Shown in pieces: positions 1-10,455 of a stretch of 64,000 nucleotides of DNA. The stretch is taken from contig JAQFVV010000002.1 of assembly GCA_028023455.1 (NCBI GenBank), forward strand, positions 31,009,725 through 31,073,724, given 5' to 3'. The stretch comes from Epiperipatus broadwayi. Its lineage: Eukaryota; Onychophora; Udeonychophora; Euonychophora; Peripatidae. Position numbers and translations under genes: made by a program. How positions within the stretch are numbered: the stretch's first letter is position 1; every line of letters begins with the position of its first letter. The notes under the pieces were generated by a model. The model worked only from the letters and a program-made list of their open reading frames with translations. It was not told the DNA's origin and made no database searches.

Positions 1-829
1 ATCTACCACTGCAGAAGCTTGGAACACTTTCTTTCACTATGCATGTCTTTTGCACTCAACCTATACTCTTTAGGTAAGCTAGATGTATGAAATACCTGAA
101 TCTTCATGATATATTGATTGTTTGATATCTTTTTAAAATACCACTATCACACAATATAGAAATTGATTTCTATCCACTTTTGATATCTGTATTAATTATT
201 GTGAAGAAATATTGTTTTAAATACATACATCCTACCATTCTGAAAGATAGGATATTTTATCACTGGAATATAACTATTTCAATTAAACTAGTTGCTTATA
301 AAGCTGCTATTCTGTCAAATTTATCATATCAAAGTGAATTATAGATTTTCTAGCATCCTAACATAAAGACATTGGAAAAATTTCCTTTAAGCATGCTCCT
401 TAATATTCAGTAAATATAAGGGCAGGCCAATAAGACTAGTTAGTTTATTTCTTAGCCTGTTGGATGTGATGGTATTGAATTTACTGTTAGAATGACTTTA
501 CATTTGAATTGAATATGCAAAACAAATTATTACGGCTCAACTTACCAATGGCATAAAAAGACCAAGAAGTGATGATGCTGAACCTGATCAGATGAGATTG
601 AATCTTGACAAATCCATTAATTGAAAGTAATTTGAACTATAGCACAAGTGAATATTCTAGTGACAGACTACATGGTGAACATTAGTAGCAAAGCAAATCA
701 AATTTTCTTTATAAAGTCTATCTTAAAAGAATTCTGAAATTACAAAAATTTCTTTATAATTTTATATTTTGCTATTAAGGCTTTGACGATTTTATATTGC
801 TAAAGTTATTAATATATGGTGTATCTGAA
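1..829. other. AT-rich sequence, no gene seen
   Basis: No convincing exon, RNA gene or repeat boundary was recognised here. All frames are closed at short intervals and no acceptor/donor pair encloses an open frame. It is probably intronic or intergenic. Confidence 0.5.
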
Positions 830-1075
830 CTTGGTTCAGTCCCATATGGCTATGGAAGACATATGAATGTCTGACAATTTCAGACTTTCTACTTAATAGT
901 TGTCCATTAGATAAAGTGCTGGGCTTGTCCTGGTATTTTTAATCTAATGCTTGAATATTCTAGCACCTCACTGAGGAAGCCAGTAGCAGAAACTGGTCTG
1001 GCATTGGGGATATTCTGCAAAGCTTGTTAAGAACTTATTTGCGAGCTCTGTGTATAACATCAATAAAGGAATTCT
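830..1075 (+). repeat. Relic of hammerhead repeat family B
   Basis: This segment resembles the right arm of the foldback at 46190-46880. Shared blocks include the stretch around 885-930, the TGGTATTTTTA block near 932 and the hammerhead-like core at 971-998. It is a single diverged arm with no inverted partner nearby, so probably an old fragment. The boundaries are approximate. Confidence 0.55.
962..1012 (+). ncRNA. Hammerhead ribozyme motif, degraded (family B)
   Basis: CTGAGGA lies at 971-977, followed by a weak 2-3 bp stem II and GAAAC, then TGGTC as short stem III plus the expected GUC cleavage triplet ending at 998. Both core boxes fit the hammerhead consensus CUGANGA/GAAA. Stem I pairing around it is poor, so activity is doubtful. 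Confidence 0.45.
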
Positions 1076-1237
1076 AATATGAATTTTGTTTTTTCTTGGG
1101 GAAAATTATGATTAAGAATAAAATAAAATGAAGAACTGGATTAGACAAAATGTTGGTCTATTGCTGCAAAATTAGTTAAAAAACATTATCAAATAATGCT
1201 AAATACTAAAGAACTACATGTGACATATGAGAACATA

Positions 1238-2780
1238 TGAGGGAGTACCCAAAATAAGCTGGAATTTTATAATAAAAACATACGTTAGCATTGTTCGAAG
1301 CAATACACCAATCTAAACATGTTTTTCACTTTTTGAAGTAGTCCGGAAACATTTGCAAAATGATGCTTTTAATGCTTACATTGTTTGTTTTTTTTCACTA
1401 CTTCTAAGTCTGCAAAAAAAGTTTTTCGAGGCACTTTTTCATTTGAGAGAATAATAAAAAAAAAATCATACAAAGTGAGATCAAGTGAATATAGCTGATA
1501 GGTAAGCTGGGTAATGCTGAATTTAATTTAAAATATGTTTCACACTTAAAGCTTATGCACTGACCCATGGCCGAGTGAAGCTTGCACTCCTACTTTATTA
1601 AAAAATGGGACAGTTATGTTTCATCATCATCATCATCAACCATTATCAATCCACTGCAGGATGAAGGTCTCTCCAAGTTCAATCCATCTTTTCCTATCTT
1701 TAGCTTCTCTTCTCCACATCACCCCTGCACACTTTCTTATTTCATCCATCCATCTCACATGTGGTCTCTTTCTGGGTCTTTTACAATCTCTTGGAATCCA
1801 GTTTAAAATTTCAATTGTCCATCTATTACCATCTCTTCTAGAAATATGTCCAGCCCAACTCCATTTCAGTCTTTTAATTTTTCAATGAGGTCAGTAACAC
1901 CTGTTTGTTCTCTTGCCCATAGATTGCGCTTTTGATCTCTTCTTGTTACTCCCAACATGCATCTTCCCATACTTGTTTGAATGGTCTGAAGTCTCTGTAT
2001 TGCTCTTCTATTAAGTGTCCAAGTCTCAGATCTGTAAGTAAGAACTGGCAAAACACATTTATTAAAAACCTTCCTTTTCAAACACATATGCATATTTCCA
2101 TTTAGGATCAAGTTATTTCTACCAAAAGCACTCCAACCAAGTTTAATTATATGATTAATTTCATCCATTATGTTTCCATCTGTATTAATAATCTGACCAA
2201 GGTATTTGTAACTCTTAACTTCTTCTAACTCATCACAATCAATCTTTATTTTCATATTTTGAGAAAATCTATTAATCATTACTTTAGTCTTTTTAGCATT
2301 TATCTTTGGTCCTACTTTCATCTATGTTTACCATATCATATAAACATTTTCAGAACTTGCAGAAAAAAAACACCTGTGACCATTATGAACTAATTCTGAG
2401 AGGAAGATATCATTTCCTTAAAAAAAATAACAGCATTGTCTTCATGTTGGACTTCACCCACCATGATTTTTAGGGATGTAGTGAAATTGACACTTCCATT
2501 AAACTATTTGTAAACTCATGCTTTTCCAAGATCAGTTTGCTTGTAATTTGTTTTAAGCATTACAACAGTTTTCCCTAAAAGAAAACGGGATTTCATGTTA
2601 TTTCAACTTTTCTGCCATTACAAAAAAAAAAAAAAAAAATTGACAAATACACAAAGCACACCTTATAAAACAATATGCTATATGGCACCATGATTTTACA
2701 CAGTGGTGTCATTTGGCAGATTGATGCAGGAGGGTCCCCACAAAAGATATATAGCAGAAGCTTATACTGCGACAAGCTTG
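1238..2780 (-). mobile_element. Mariner-like DNA transposon relic, split by a LINE
   Basis: Sequence on both sides of the LINE at 1622-2322 aligns by eye with the second mariner relic at 62863-63660. On the minus strand, upstream of 1500, a degraded frame reads YSLDL..YDFFF and then VPRKTFFADLEVVKK. This matches the C-terminal block of mariner transposases, where PYSPDL.PxDFFLF carries the third catalytic aspartate. Several stops and indels break the frame, so it is a fossil. The start (GAGGGAGTACCC) resembles the same end in the other copy. Terminal repeats could not be paired with certainty. Confidence 0.7.
1622..2322 (-). mobile_element. 5'-truncated RTE-type LINE copy with 7-bp TSD
   Basis: This is the 3' end of the LINE that is full-length at 53324-56507, in the same (minus) orientation. 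The (CAT)n start on the plus strand is the 3' repeat tail. The copy is flanked by the 7-bp direct repeat TATGTTT (1615-1621 and 2323-2329). The related mariner copy lacks the insert, which shows the empty site. The minus frame 1866-2321 (151 aa) encodes the region after the RT domain: a KYLGQI block, then LTYRSETWTLNRRAIQRLQT and MLGVTRRDQKRN. It ends early at 1866 relative to the full-length copy. It is a dead, 5'-truncated copy. Confidence 0.9.
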
Positions 2781-3611
2781 TAAACCAGAGAATGATTCCA
2801 GTTATTTTTGAGTCTCCTCTTAAATATAAAGATTGGATATAAAATCATCACAACCTATACTTTTAACTCGTCTTTGTACTTTTCTCTATTTTTTCTTTCG
2901 TTTGAAGTTAGAATGGTGTAATCTTTGCAAATAGCTGTTTCTAATGATGTCAACTACTTTCTCTTTTTTGTGTGTGTGTGTAATGTAAAATTGTTAACTA
3001 TGGCTAATGTGATTAAAACCATAGAGGATAGTATTTATTTTTATAAATATTCATGAAACTTTAATTGTGATGAGTGTTAATATGTCAATGGATCCCAGAA
3101 GAGAATCTTAGCAAAAGGTATATAATCAAGCATTGTTATTTGATAATTGCACTTGGTCTTTGCTTTTCACAGACTCTTAGTAAAAAAAAAAAAAATAACA
3201 ACTCATGCTCCAGATTTTCAACATGCAGAACAAGGAAAAACATGCAAGGCATGAATTTTTCACAAAAATTTCAGTGCTTATATTTATCAGTCATTTCACG
3301 CACACACATATATTTATAATGGTAGATGTAGTGTCTAGTTTTTGTGCTTGTTATGCTCATGAATGAATTTTAAATCTGGATAAAATCTGCTCTGTTTTTC
3401 GAATAGCTGATGACTTTGAAATAGGCTTAGGTTTTTTTTTTTCTATAGCCAGTTTATAACCACACTAGCTAGCTAGCAATTATTAAATAGTAAAGGGAAT
3501 GGTTGAAAGTCATCCTCTTTATTCAAACTCCCTATAAAGAGATATTTAAGCCTGTTTATTTTTTCCCTGTCGAAATTTAAATTTTTGCAAATATTCTCTC
3601 TTTTTTTTAAG
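2781..3611. other. Probable intron, no gene seen
   Basis: AT-rich sequence with homopolymer runs and a short GT run near 2970. It ends in a polypyrimidine tract and AG (about 3588-3611) that serves the exon starting at 3612. Nothing else recognised. Confidence 0.5.
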
Positions 3612-3711
3612 AATTCTGATGGCATGTTTGAAGTAAGGAAAAATATGAGCGAAGAAACGGAAGCATTTCCTCTCCCATATGATATTCCTCCAGAACCTTA
3701 CGGAAAATCAG
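3612..3711 (+). CDS. Internal coding exon of an unrecognised host gene
   Basis: A 100-nt island with strong splice borders: acceptor TCTCTTTTTTTTAAG ending at 3611 and donor TCAG|GTTAGT at 3711/3712. Frame 1 is open throughout while the other two have early stops. It reads N-S-D-G-M-F-E-V-R-K, then an acidic MSEETEA block, then the proline-rich LPYDIPPEPYGKS. It starts in phase 0 and leaves one base (G), which fits the AA that opens the exon at 56968 (GAA, Glu). Two in-frame ATGs mean it could also be a first coding exon behind a 5'UTR exon. Codon use and GC are higher than in the flanks. I do not recognise the protein family. Confidence 0.75.
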
Positions 3712-3858
3712 GTTAGTTTTGTATGATGTGATTTTAATTTGTAAATGTCTTATATATAATATATAAGGGATTCAAACTTAGATTTTAACACGACCCCCAA
3801 CTCTCCATGCCATCTCATATTGCTGACCCATCTGATCACACATATGTTGAAAAGATAA

Positions 3859-3918
3859 ATAATCACCAATATACATATTTCGTGCTAAACCAGCACTCAT
3901 CAGTTGGTCCAGATTACC
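3859..3918 (-). ncRNA. Hammerhead ribozyme motif (family C)
   Basis: On the minus strand: CTGATGA, a 5-bp stem II (GTGCT/AGCAC, loop GGTTT), GAAA, a short AU-rich stem III and an AUA cleavage triplet. Stem I is CCAA/TTGG, then an internal loop, then GTAATC pairing with GATTAT. All core nucleotides are present. The type I layout with minimal stem III is that of Penelope/retrozyme hammerheads. Confidence 0.75.
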
Positions 3919-4380
3919 ATCTCTACACATATATACAATCAGTGCTCAGCTTTATATTAAGATAGCCAATCTTCATATTTTAATGGACTTGCTTCAAACT
4001 ATTCCAACCCGCAACTTTTCAGCTTTCCATTTCATTGAAAATCTGATAATGAAATGTTCAAAGCCCTCTTTAGTGCCAAGGTTATCATCCTACCCATGTT
4101 GATGTTAGTCAATCTGACCCCTCATGTACAGGAGAATAATCCATTTTACATACATATGCGAGGGATGGGCAGACCTTTAATGCACTTTGTATCTATGTAA
4201 ATTAATACACTGTACAGGCTTACACCTGCACATATAGAGAGGGCTTTGAATGTTTCATTATCAGATTTTCAATGAAATGGAAGTTGTGGGTTGGAGTAGT
4301 TTGAAGCCTGTCCATTAAAATATGAAGATTGGCTATCTTAATATAAAGCTGAGCACTGATTGTATATATGTGTAGAGATG

Positions 4381-4440
4381 GTAATCTTTACCAACTGATA
4401 AGTGCTGGTTTAGCATGAAATACATGTTGGTGATTATTTA
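4381..4440 (+). ncRNA. Degraded hammerhead motif (family C, right arm)
   Basis: Same layout as its inverted partner, but the core reads CTGATAA instead of CTGATGA, and the cleavage triplet appears as ATG, where G is not tolerated. Expected to be inactive. Confidence 0.55.
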
Positions 4441-4585
4441 TCGTTTCAACGTGTGTGACCCGATGGGTCAGCAATATGAGATGGCATGGAGAGTTGGGGG
4501 TCGTGAGAAAGTCTGAGTTCGAATCCCTTACATATATATCTATATGTTCAGGTGTAAGCCTGTATAGTGTATTAATTTAAATGTC

Positions 4586-5082
4586 TTATATATAATATTT
4601 CCCATGAGTAGTCATGTTGAATGACGTAAGCAAAATTTTTAATAGTTCTGTTTAGACATCACACTTTTCGGCAGGATGATCTTAAATGTCCCTTCATTAA
4701 ACAGTCAGGTTGCTTATTAACAGTGCTGATAATACTGAGCTAGATTTAATTTATGTATTAATGAATTAATTTAAATGTACTATCTATAAACTTTAATGGG
4801 AAGAGTCTAAGCTTTGCATATTAGATTTAGTTATTTATACTCTTTAAAGAAATCGGAAGATATCCATGCATAATGAGTATAAAATAATAATGTTGAAGTA
4901 TCTTGGAATTACACTTTTTAGTAATGTACAGCTTCCTTTATATTTTATAACAGCTTTATTATCATATTTTCTGATTCATTCAGGTTTAGAACGTTTGGCT
5001 TAAAAGTATTTTTTTTATAAAAATTACGTTGTTCTTTTAACATGTGTAGTTTTGTTTAAAAATGTAAATAAATGTTTTTTTA
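4586..5082. other. AT-rich sequence, no gene seen
   Basis: No open frame with splice borders and no recognised repeat apart from the tail of the preceding foldback. Confidence 0.45.
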
Positions 5083-5198
5083 GTCAAGTGTTGATAGCCG
5101 AGAGGTCAGCGCAGCCGCCTTGCAAGCACACAGTTGGTTGCAGACAGTTGTTATGGGTTCGCCTCCCGGCCGATGCTATGACATATGGGGGAAAAAAA
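5083..5198 (+). mobile_element. tRNA-derived SINE copy 1
   Basis: A pol III-type box A (TAGCCGAGAGG, about 5094) and box B (GGTTCGCCTCC, about 5155) sit ~60 bp apart, followed by CGATGCTATGACA and an A-rich tail. The same sequence recurs at 9620, 10331, 14490, 22556 and 59971. It contains an insertion of ~20 bp (CACAGTTGGTTGCAGA) between the boxes that copy 3 also has. It is too diverged from tRNA to be a functional tRNA gene. Confidence 0.85.
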
Positions 5199-6710
5199 AT
5201 GTTGATTTTTATTAATGCAGTATATGCCTGTTTTTTTTTTAATTTGAAAACGTATGTAGAAATTTAAGGAAATAACACAATTTTAATTATGCAGAGTTAT
5301 TTAATTTTATTAAATACAATTATATAATTTAAAATTATTTATATTGAATATATTTTATATTATTAGCCCTTCGCTTTATAATTATATTTGATATTAATTC
5401 ATCTTAAATAGTGTGGTTTAAATGTTTTTTTTTTATATTTTAAGTATATATATATATATATACATAAATTCATTTTATATGCATATTTTATGTACTCTCT
5501 AATCTGCTCTCGTTATTCCACGGAATAAGAGCTCAGGAAGAATACATGAGTTCTAGTTCAGGAGTATGATTATATCCTGCTTGTATACCAATTATATGTT
5601 TGTACGGTATGTTGTAATATGGTGAATTACAAATAGATAAATAATCACGAATATAATTATAATACCTAACGTTTAATGAAATCATATAAATAACAAACTG
5701 TATTCATAATTCAATTTAATATAAGTTATAAAAAAAAAAAAAGAAATAAATATGATCATTCTTTGTTTTCACATCTTTATTATATAGTAAACTATCATTA
5801 ATATACTTTTATGATGAATGATATTTATTATCTGAATGAAATAATTCAATATTATAACATAAAATAAATCTGTCTCTTCCTTCAAAGAGTGATCGATATT
5901 TTATACTGGACTTTCCTATTTCCAGGATGTCATATCACATGGATATAAGTTATAAATATTATTCTTTATTTTGAAGTCTATTCTCGATAACGTTACCATA
6001 TGATAGAATAGATCACTTATACCAGAATGTTAATCATTCATTCTGAATAATAAAACACAAAAATATCTATTCAGTTTAATGTATGGTGAAGTTCTTAGTG
6101 TTTTAGAATTGTATGGCAATGATAAGGTAGATTTTTGAAGTATTTAGTTGTTTCAGAGACATTTGTTTCTCTATAGTGTTTAGGTAAATGAAAATAATGT
6201 ATGTATTGGGCTGTTACACCTTGTCAACAGTTCACAAGCAAACCAACAAAATTTATTAGTAATTTTAATGCTTCTTTTGTGTATATTCATAATAAGATAT
6301 ATATATATATGCAATATCATTTTATCTTCATCAAGCAGTAGTTTACCGATGCATCGGTAAGACATTTTAATAATTAAGATGATTATTCTGTGGACATAGG
6401 AAAAATTTAGTATGCTGTATATATGACTTCTGATGTCTGTTCCTATATTTATATGATTAATTGGTAGACAGTAATTGTCTCATTAGTGGTAAAGTTCAAT
6501 TATCGGTCAATTTAAATTAATTTTTTTTTGAATCTGCAATGTACTTTAATGCTGTCATTAGCATATTATAGATTAATATCATAAGTAATAGTTACTTGGC
6601 ATAGCAGTGTCTTAAAATTGCCAAAAAATCTGAGGGGATTTCCCTTTAAGAAAGTGAATATATCTTGTTTTATGTTGTGTCTGGAATATATATGTTTTTG
6701 ATTATTTGTT
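5199..6710. other. AT-rich sequence with short TA runs, no gene seen
   Basis: Contains TA-dinucleotide runs near 5447-5461 and 6298-6310 and many A/T homopolymers. No exon-like island or known repeat was recognised. Confidence 0.45.
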
Positions 6711-6718
6711 ATTATTGT

Positions 6719-6944
6719 CATCATCATCATCATCAACCATTATAAATCCACTGCAGGATGAAGCTCTCCAAGTTCAATCCATCTTCTCCGATCTTTCGCT
6801 TCTCTTCTCCACATCACCCCTACACTTTCTTATTTCATCCATCCATCTTACATGTGGTCTCTTTCTGGGTCTTTTACAATCTCTTGGAATCCAGTTTAAG
6901 ATTTCAGTTGTCCATCTACTATCATCTCTTCTAGCAAGATGTCC
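6719..6944 (-). mobile_element. Short 5'-truncated RTE LINE copy with 8-bp TSD
   Basis: Only the last ~225 bp of the LINE are present: the CAT-rich 3' tail and the end of the ORF (RPHVRWMDEIRKC block on the minus strand). It is flanked by the direct repeat ATTATTGT at 6711-6718 and 6945-6952. Two small deletions shift the frame. Dead copy. Confidence 0.9.
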
Positions 6945-6952
6945 ATTATTGT

Positions 6953-7954
6953 ATAAGGTTGTTAATGGTGAAAGATAAATCTTGTTGAAAATATATTCCA
7001 TTGTCTGCAGCCTTTCTGTTGATCATCATCCATATTATTATTATTATTGCTATCAACACATTGTCTTAAAATTAATCTATCTCAATGAATTTTGTTAAGC
7101 TCTTACATTTAAAGGACATTTAGAGTTTATGGCGTATTGATCAGAACACTGATGACCTTAAGCACATGTCTTATCTATAAATGATAATCTATTGATTTTG
7201 GAATAACATGTTTATCTAAATCATTAGACACATCATTCACTAATCTTGATCACATATCCCATGGTCATTAAATAAAATATAATGCATAGATTATTATACT
7301 GACTTTATTAAGAATTTCCGAGAATTGTCAAATGTTCGTTAGTAACTTCATCTTTGTTTTATGAGCTATCTCTCCTTGTTATAATTGGTAGTGGCAAAAT
7401 CTCTCTCACTGAGCCAAATATATCTTTAAAATAGAACTGTTTAAATATTCATATCCTGAGAAAATTAATTTACTGATTAATAGTCTCAACTTTAACTGTG
7501 TTGTTAGTTTTCATCTCTTAATTCATTTATTATGCTTTGTTTTGAGCTCTTATGTTTATCTTCACTGTTTTATTGATTCAGTATAACTTTAAGATGTAAG
7601 GTGGAGATATTGTAAGATTCGTAGTAGTATACTTTGTGACCTTCCCCTAAATTTATTTATACTAGCCAGCCAATTTTCATATAGAACCTTATATGGTCAT
7701 TTATATTATGAATTCTGTTTTACTTGCATTGATTTTCGTATAGCATACTATGGTATTTAGAACCCCTTATTATGGATGTTTATTTTTTGTTTTATATTTT
7801 TAGGGTGCGCTTCTTGTTATATTGATTATTACCTTGGGTTGGAACTTACAATATATGTATAAATGCACACATTATATAAAAGGCTTAGTTTAATTTTAGA
7901 CTCTTTATAAATATTATAAAATTGTTAAAAATAAGACTCTTTACTTATATTTAT
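6953..7954. other. AT-rich sequence, no gene seen
   Basis: A short ATT trinucleotide run at about 7034-7048; otherwise no recognised feature. Confidence 0.45.
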
Positions 7955-8470
7955 ATGTTGGACTATTTCCACAATCTAATATGAGTATGGAATGTCTTTA
8001 GAAAAAAATTAACTTTATTTAAATATTCCAAATACATTCAACTGTTAATAATAGAACCTCAAACAAGTTAGTATGTGCACAATGTTTTGAGTGGTGTTAT
8101 TCTCCTCTCTTCTTCAGGTGTTGCTGTCCTGACCAGTGACAGTACTAGCGTGGGAATCAAACATGGAATCTTAGATTCTTGAGGATTGACTTTTAAGGTA
8201 ATGCTTTAACCAACTGAGCCATGCATTACCTTAAAATTCAATACTCAAGAATCTAAGCATCCAGGTTTGATTCCTATGGTAGTACTGTTACTGGTCAGGC
8301 CAGCAACACCTGAAGTAGAGGGAAGAACAATACTTCTTGAAGCATTGTGCATATTCTAACCTCCGTGCTATTACTAACAGTTGAAAGTATTTGGAACATT
8401 TAAATAAAATTAAATTTTTCTATTCAATACTCATATTAGATGATGGAAATAGTCCAATATATAAATACAA
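7955..8470. repeat. Foldback of a tRNA-like SINE family (centre ~8213)
   Basis: Arms of ~240 bp (7965-8200 and 8218-8460) are inverted copies. The minus strand of the left arm begins at the centre with GCATGGCTCAGTTGGTTAAA, which resembles a tRNA 5' half with box A, then a TTTGATTCCC box B. Further out both arms hold CACCTGAAG(A/T)AGAG...AAAAC/GAAGC, which could be a decayed hammerhead core. No coding potential. Such a head-to-head pair could be an inverted SINE dimer or a native foldback element. Confidence 0.75.
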
Positions 8471-9035
8471 TTAGAACACCATCATCACAAATCTTCAGGA
8501 AAATACCCCATCTTTACATCTCTCAGTTCCAATGTAATTTCATAATAATTTATGCTATATTTAAATCAGGTAATATATAATTTTAACTGTTTATTTCCAA
8601 CAAGGTCAGTAAATGAGAGCTTATAGCCATCGGAAGCTTAAAGAATAAGTGGTTTTATTCTGTTCTTTATCATTTCCTGACACATAAGTATTATTTAGCT
8701 ATAGCTTGCAAGAGATTTAGTTACTTTCTTTTAAGTTTCGTATATATTTAGCCATCTGTATTCGATACTTACATTTACAAAGTGATATTTTAATATTACA
8801 AAGTTATTAAAAATAAAACTTCATCTGTCTGTATTTTCAAAATGATTAATGCCACATTTAAATTAGGCTCATATATAGTTTCCATTCTTTAATTTCGGCA
8901 ATGTCAATAAATGGAAGCTTTAAAATACACCTGAAGTTTAAAAATTAGGTGGTCCATTCTATTATTTATCATTTACTGACATGTGAATGTTATTTTATAT
9001 ATAGTTTGCAAAGAAATTGTTTACTTCCATTTATG
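8471..9035. other. Diverged direct repeat region, no gene seen
   Basis: Two loosely similar blocks (about 8530-8760 and 8850-9030) share phrases such as ATTTATCATTTACTGACA and TATAGTTTGCAAAG. This is probably an old tandem duplication. No exon-like island. Confidence 0.45.
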
Positions 9036-9552
9036 ATTGGATCCACCTAGGGAGGTCCCAGGATTGATTCTGGCACTTTGTCATTCTGGTGCTCGTTCTT
9101 ATGAACTCCCGAACAATAAAGCCGTTACCATTTTTTTTTTACTCTGCATGGTTCGGCAAAGTTGGGAGAGCATCTGACTTGGGATTGGGAGATTCCAGGA
9201 TTGATTCTGGGGCTTGCATTTTCGGTGCTCAAACTTTTATGAACTCCTGAGCTGTAGTCATTAGCATTTTTTACCTTGCATGGTTTGGAATAGTTGGTAG
9301 AATGTCCGACTTGGGATTGGGAGATTCCGGGATCGATTCTGGGGCTTGCATTTCCGGTGCTCTAACTTTTTATGAACTTCTGAGCAATAAAGTTATTAGT
9401 ATTTTTTACTTTACATGGGTTGGCGCAATTGATAGAACATCCAACTTGGGATCAGGAGGTCACAGGATCAATTCTGATGCTCACTGGTTTTTCTCTCAAA
9501 CTTTTTATGAACTCCTGAGCCATAAAGCTATATACCTTTTTTTATATACAAA
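9036..9552 (+). repeat. Tandem array of four tRNA-like units (~132 bp)
   Basis: Four units repeat at 132-135 bp spacing (GACTTGGG motif at 9176, 9308 and 9443; the first unit is partial). Each unit has a box A-like GGCAAAGTTGGGAGAGC and a box B-like GGATTGATTCTGG. Between them, a TCCGA/TTGGG stem closes a 7-nt loop containing TGG, as in a proline tRNA anticodon arm. A ~55-bp spacer with TATGAACTCCTGAGCAATAA follows. The units differ from each other. The same array lies inverted at 60270-60800. An 85-aa open frame across it (9302-9559) is not a gene. Confidence 0.8.
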
Positions 9553-9619
9553 TAAATAATTACAGAACAATAAAATCCCTAATGTATGTTTTAATCACTG
9601 ATTGCAGCTTATAAATATG

Positions 9620-9725
9620 CATGTCTTCGACATCGAGAGGTCAGTGACAGCTGCTTTACAAGTAATTGTCCCGGGTTAGCGGGTTCGCTTCCCGGCTGAT
9701 GTTATGACACATGAGAGAAAAAAAA
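9620..9725 (+). mobile_element. tRNA-derived SINE copy 2
   Basis: Box A-like CATCGAGAGGTC and box B GGTTCGCTTCC, followed by CGGCTGATGTTATGACACA and an A-tail near 9717-9725. Same family as the copy at 5083. The CCGGGTTAGCGGGTTCG part shows a small duplication around box B. Confidence 0.8.
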
Positions 9726-10330
9726 TTGTGACAGTTTCATTTAAGAGATCATTTTTCACTTTTCGATAATTGAAAATCTAATCAGAGACATATAGCTCTA
9801 TGGACAGTTTGGGAAGCTCTCATTTGGTTTAATAATTAATAAAAATATGTAGCAGCAAGAATGTAAAATTGCTGGAAGTGATACATTAGTATATTTATTA
9901 AAAATTTCTTTTGACAAAACTAAACTTGCCTTGATTTGTCACAACGCAAGCAGTCATATAGATATGACATTAGATTTTTTTGTGAGCCTCTTCTCAGGCA
10001 AATAAAAAATCTATCACACACATACAGGAATAGTTTTGGGGCATCGTATTTAAATGTGTTGTTCAGAATAAGTAAATAACCCTATTTTCACTCATAAATG
10101 AGTCACATGCGTATTGAATTTAATCAGATGCTAAATAGAATCAACGCCAATCAATTTCTTTGATTGAATTCTCAATAATTATTTTTTACTCAGATAGAAA
10201 AAACTATTGTATTGCATTCTCAAATCATTGTATTCATAATATACTATCCAAAGTGATGGTATGAAATTTGAGATCTCTCAAATCCGATCCCAAGGCAGCT
10301 AGATAGTTTACTGATACTATCTATAAGCTA

Positions 10331-10440
10331 TTTTTTTTTTCATATGTCATGGTATCAGCCGTGATGCGAACCCACAACCGTCTGCAACCAACTACTCGCT
10401 TGCAAGGCGGATGCGATGACCTCTCGGCTAACAACCCTTG
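10331..10440 (-). mobile_element. tRNA-derived SINE copy 3 with 15-bp TSD
   Basis: Complete SINE on the minus strand. The poly(T) at 10331-10340 is the A-tail, box B reads GGTTCGCATCACG-like and box A lies near 10425. It is flanked by a perfect 15-bp direct repeat, ACTATCTATAAGCTA, at 10316-10330 and 10441-10455. That is direct evidence of LINE-type target-primed insertion and of a relatively recent event. Confidence 0.95.
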
Positions 10441-10455
10441 ACTATCTATAAGCTA

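Larger units (their letters stand above)
3760..4585. repeat. Foldback element, hammerhead family C
   Basis: Two arms of about 300 bp (about 3768-4080 and 4235-4570) are inverted copies separated by a ~150 bp loop. The outer ends carry GAGTTCGAATCCC or its degraded complement, which resembles a tRNA B box. Each arm carries a hammerhead-like motif. The same unit occurs singly at 29797, 32942, 33391, 44055 and 44480. It is not coding. The arms differ at several per cent of positions, so the fold is not brand new. Confidence 0.8.

Noticed and set aside
9036-9552. tRNA genes
   Set aside because: Acceptor and D stems do not pair, units differ at key positions and lie in a repeat family, so they are tRNA-derived repeats and not tRNA genes.
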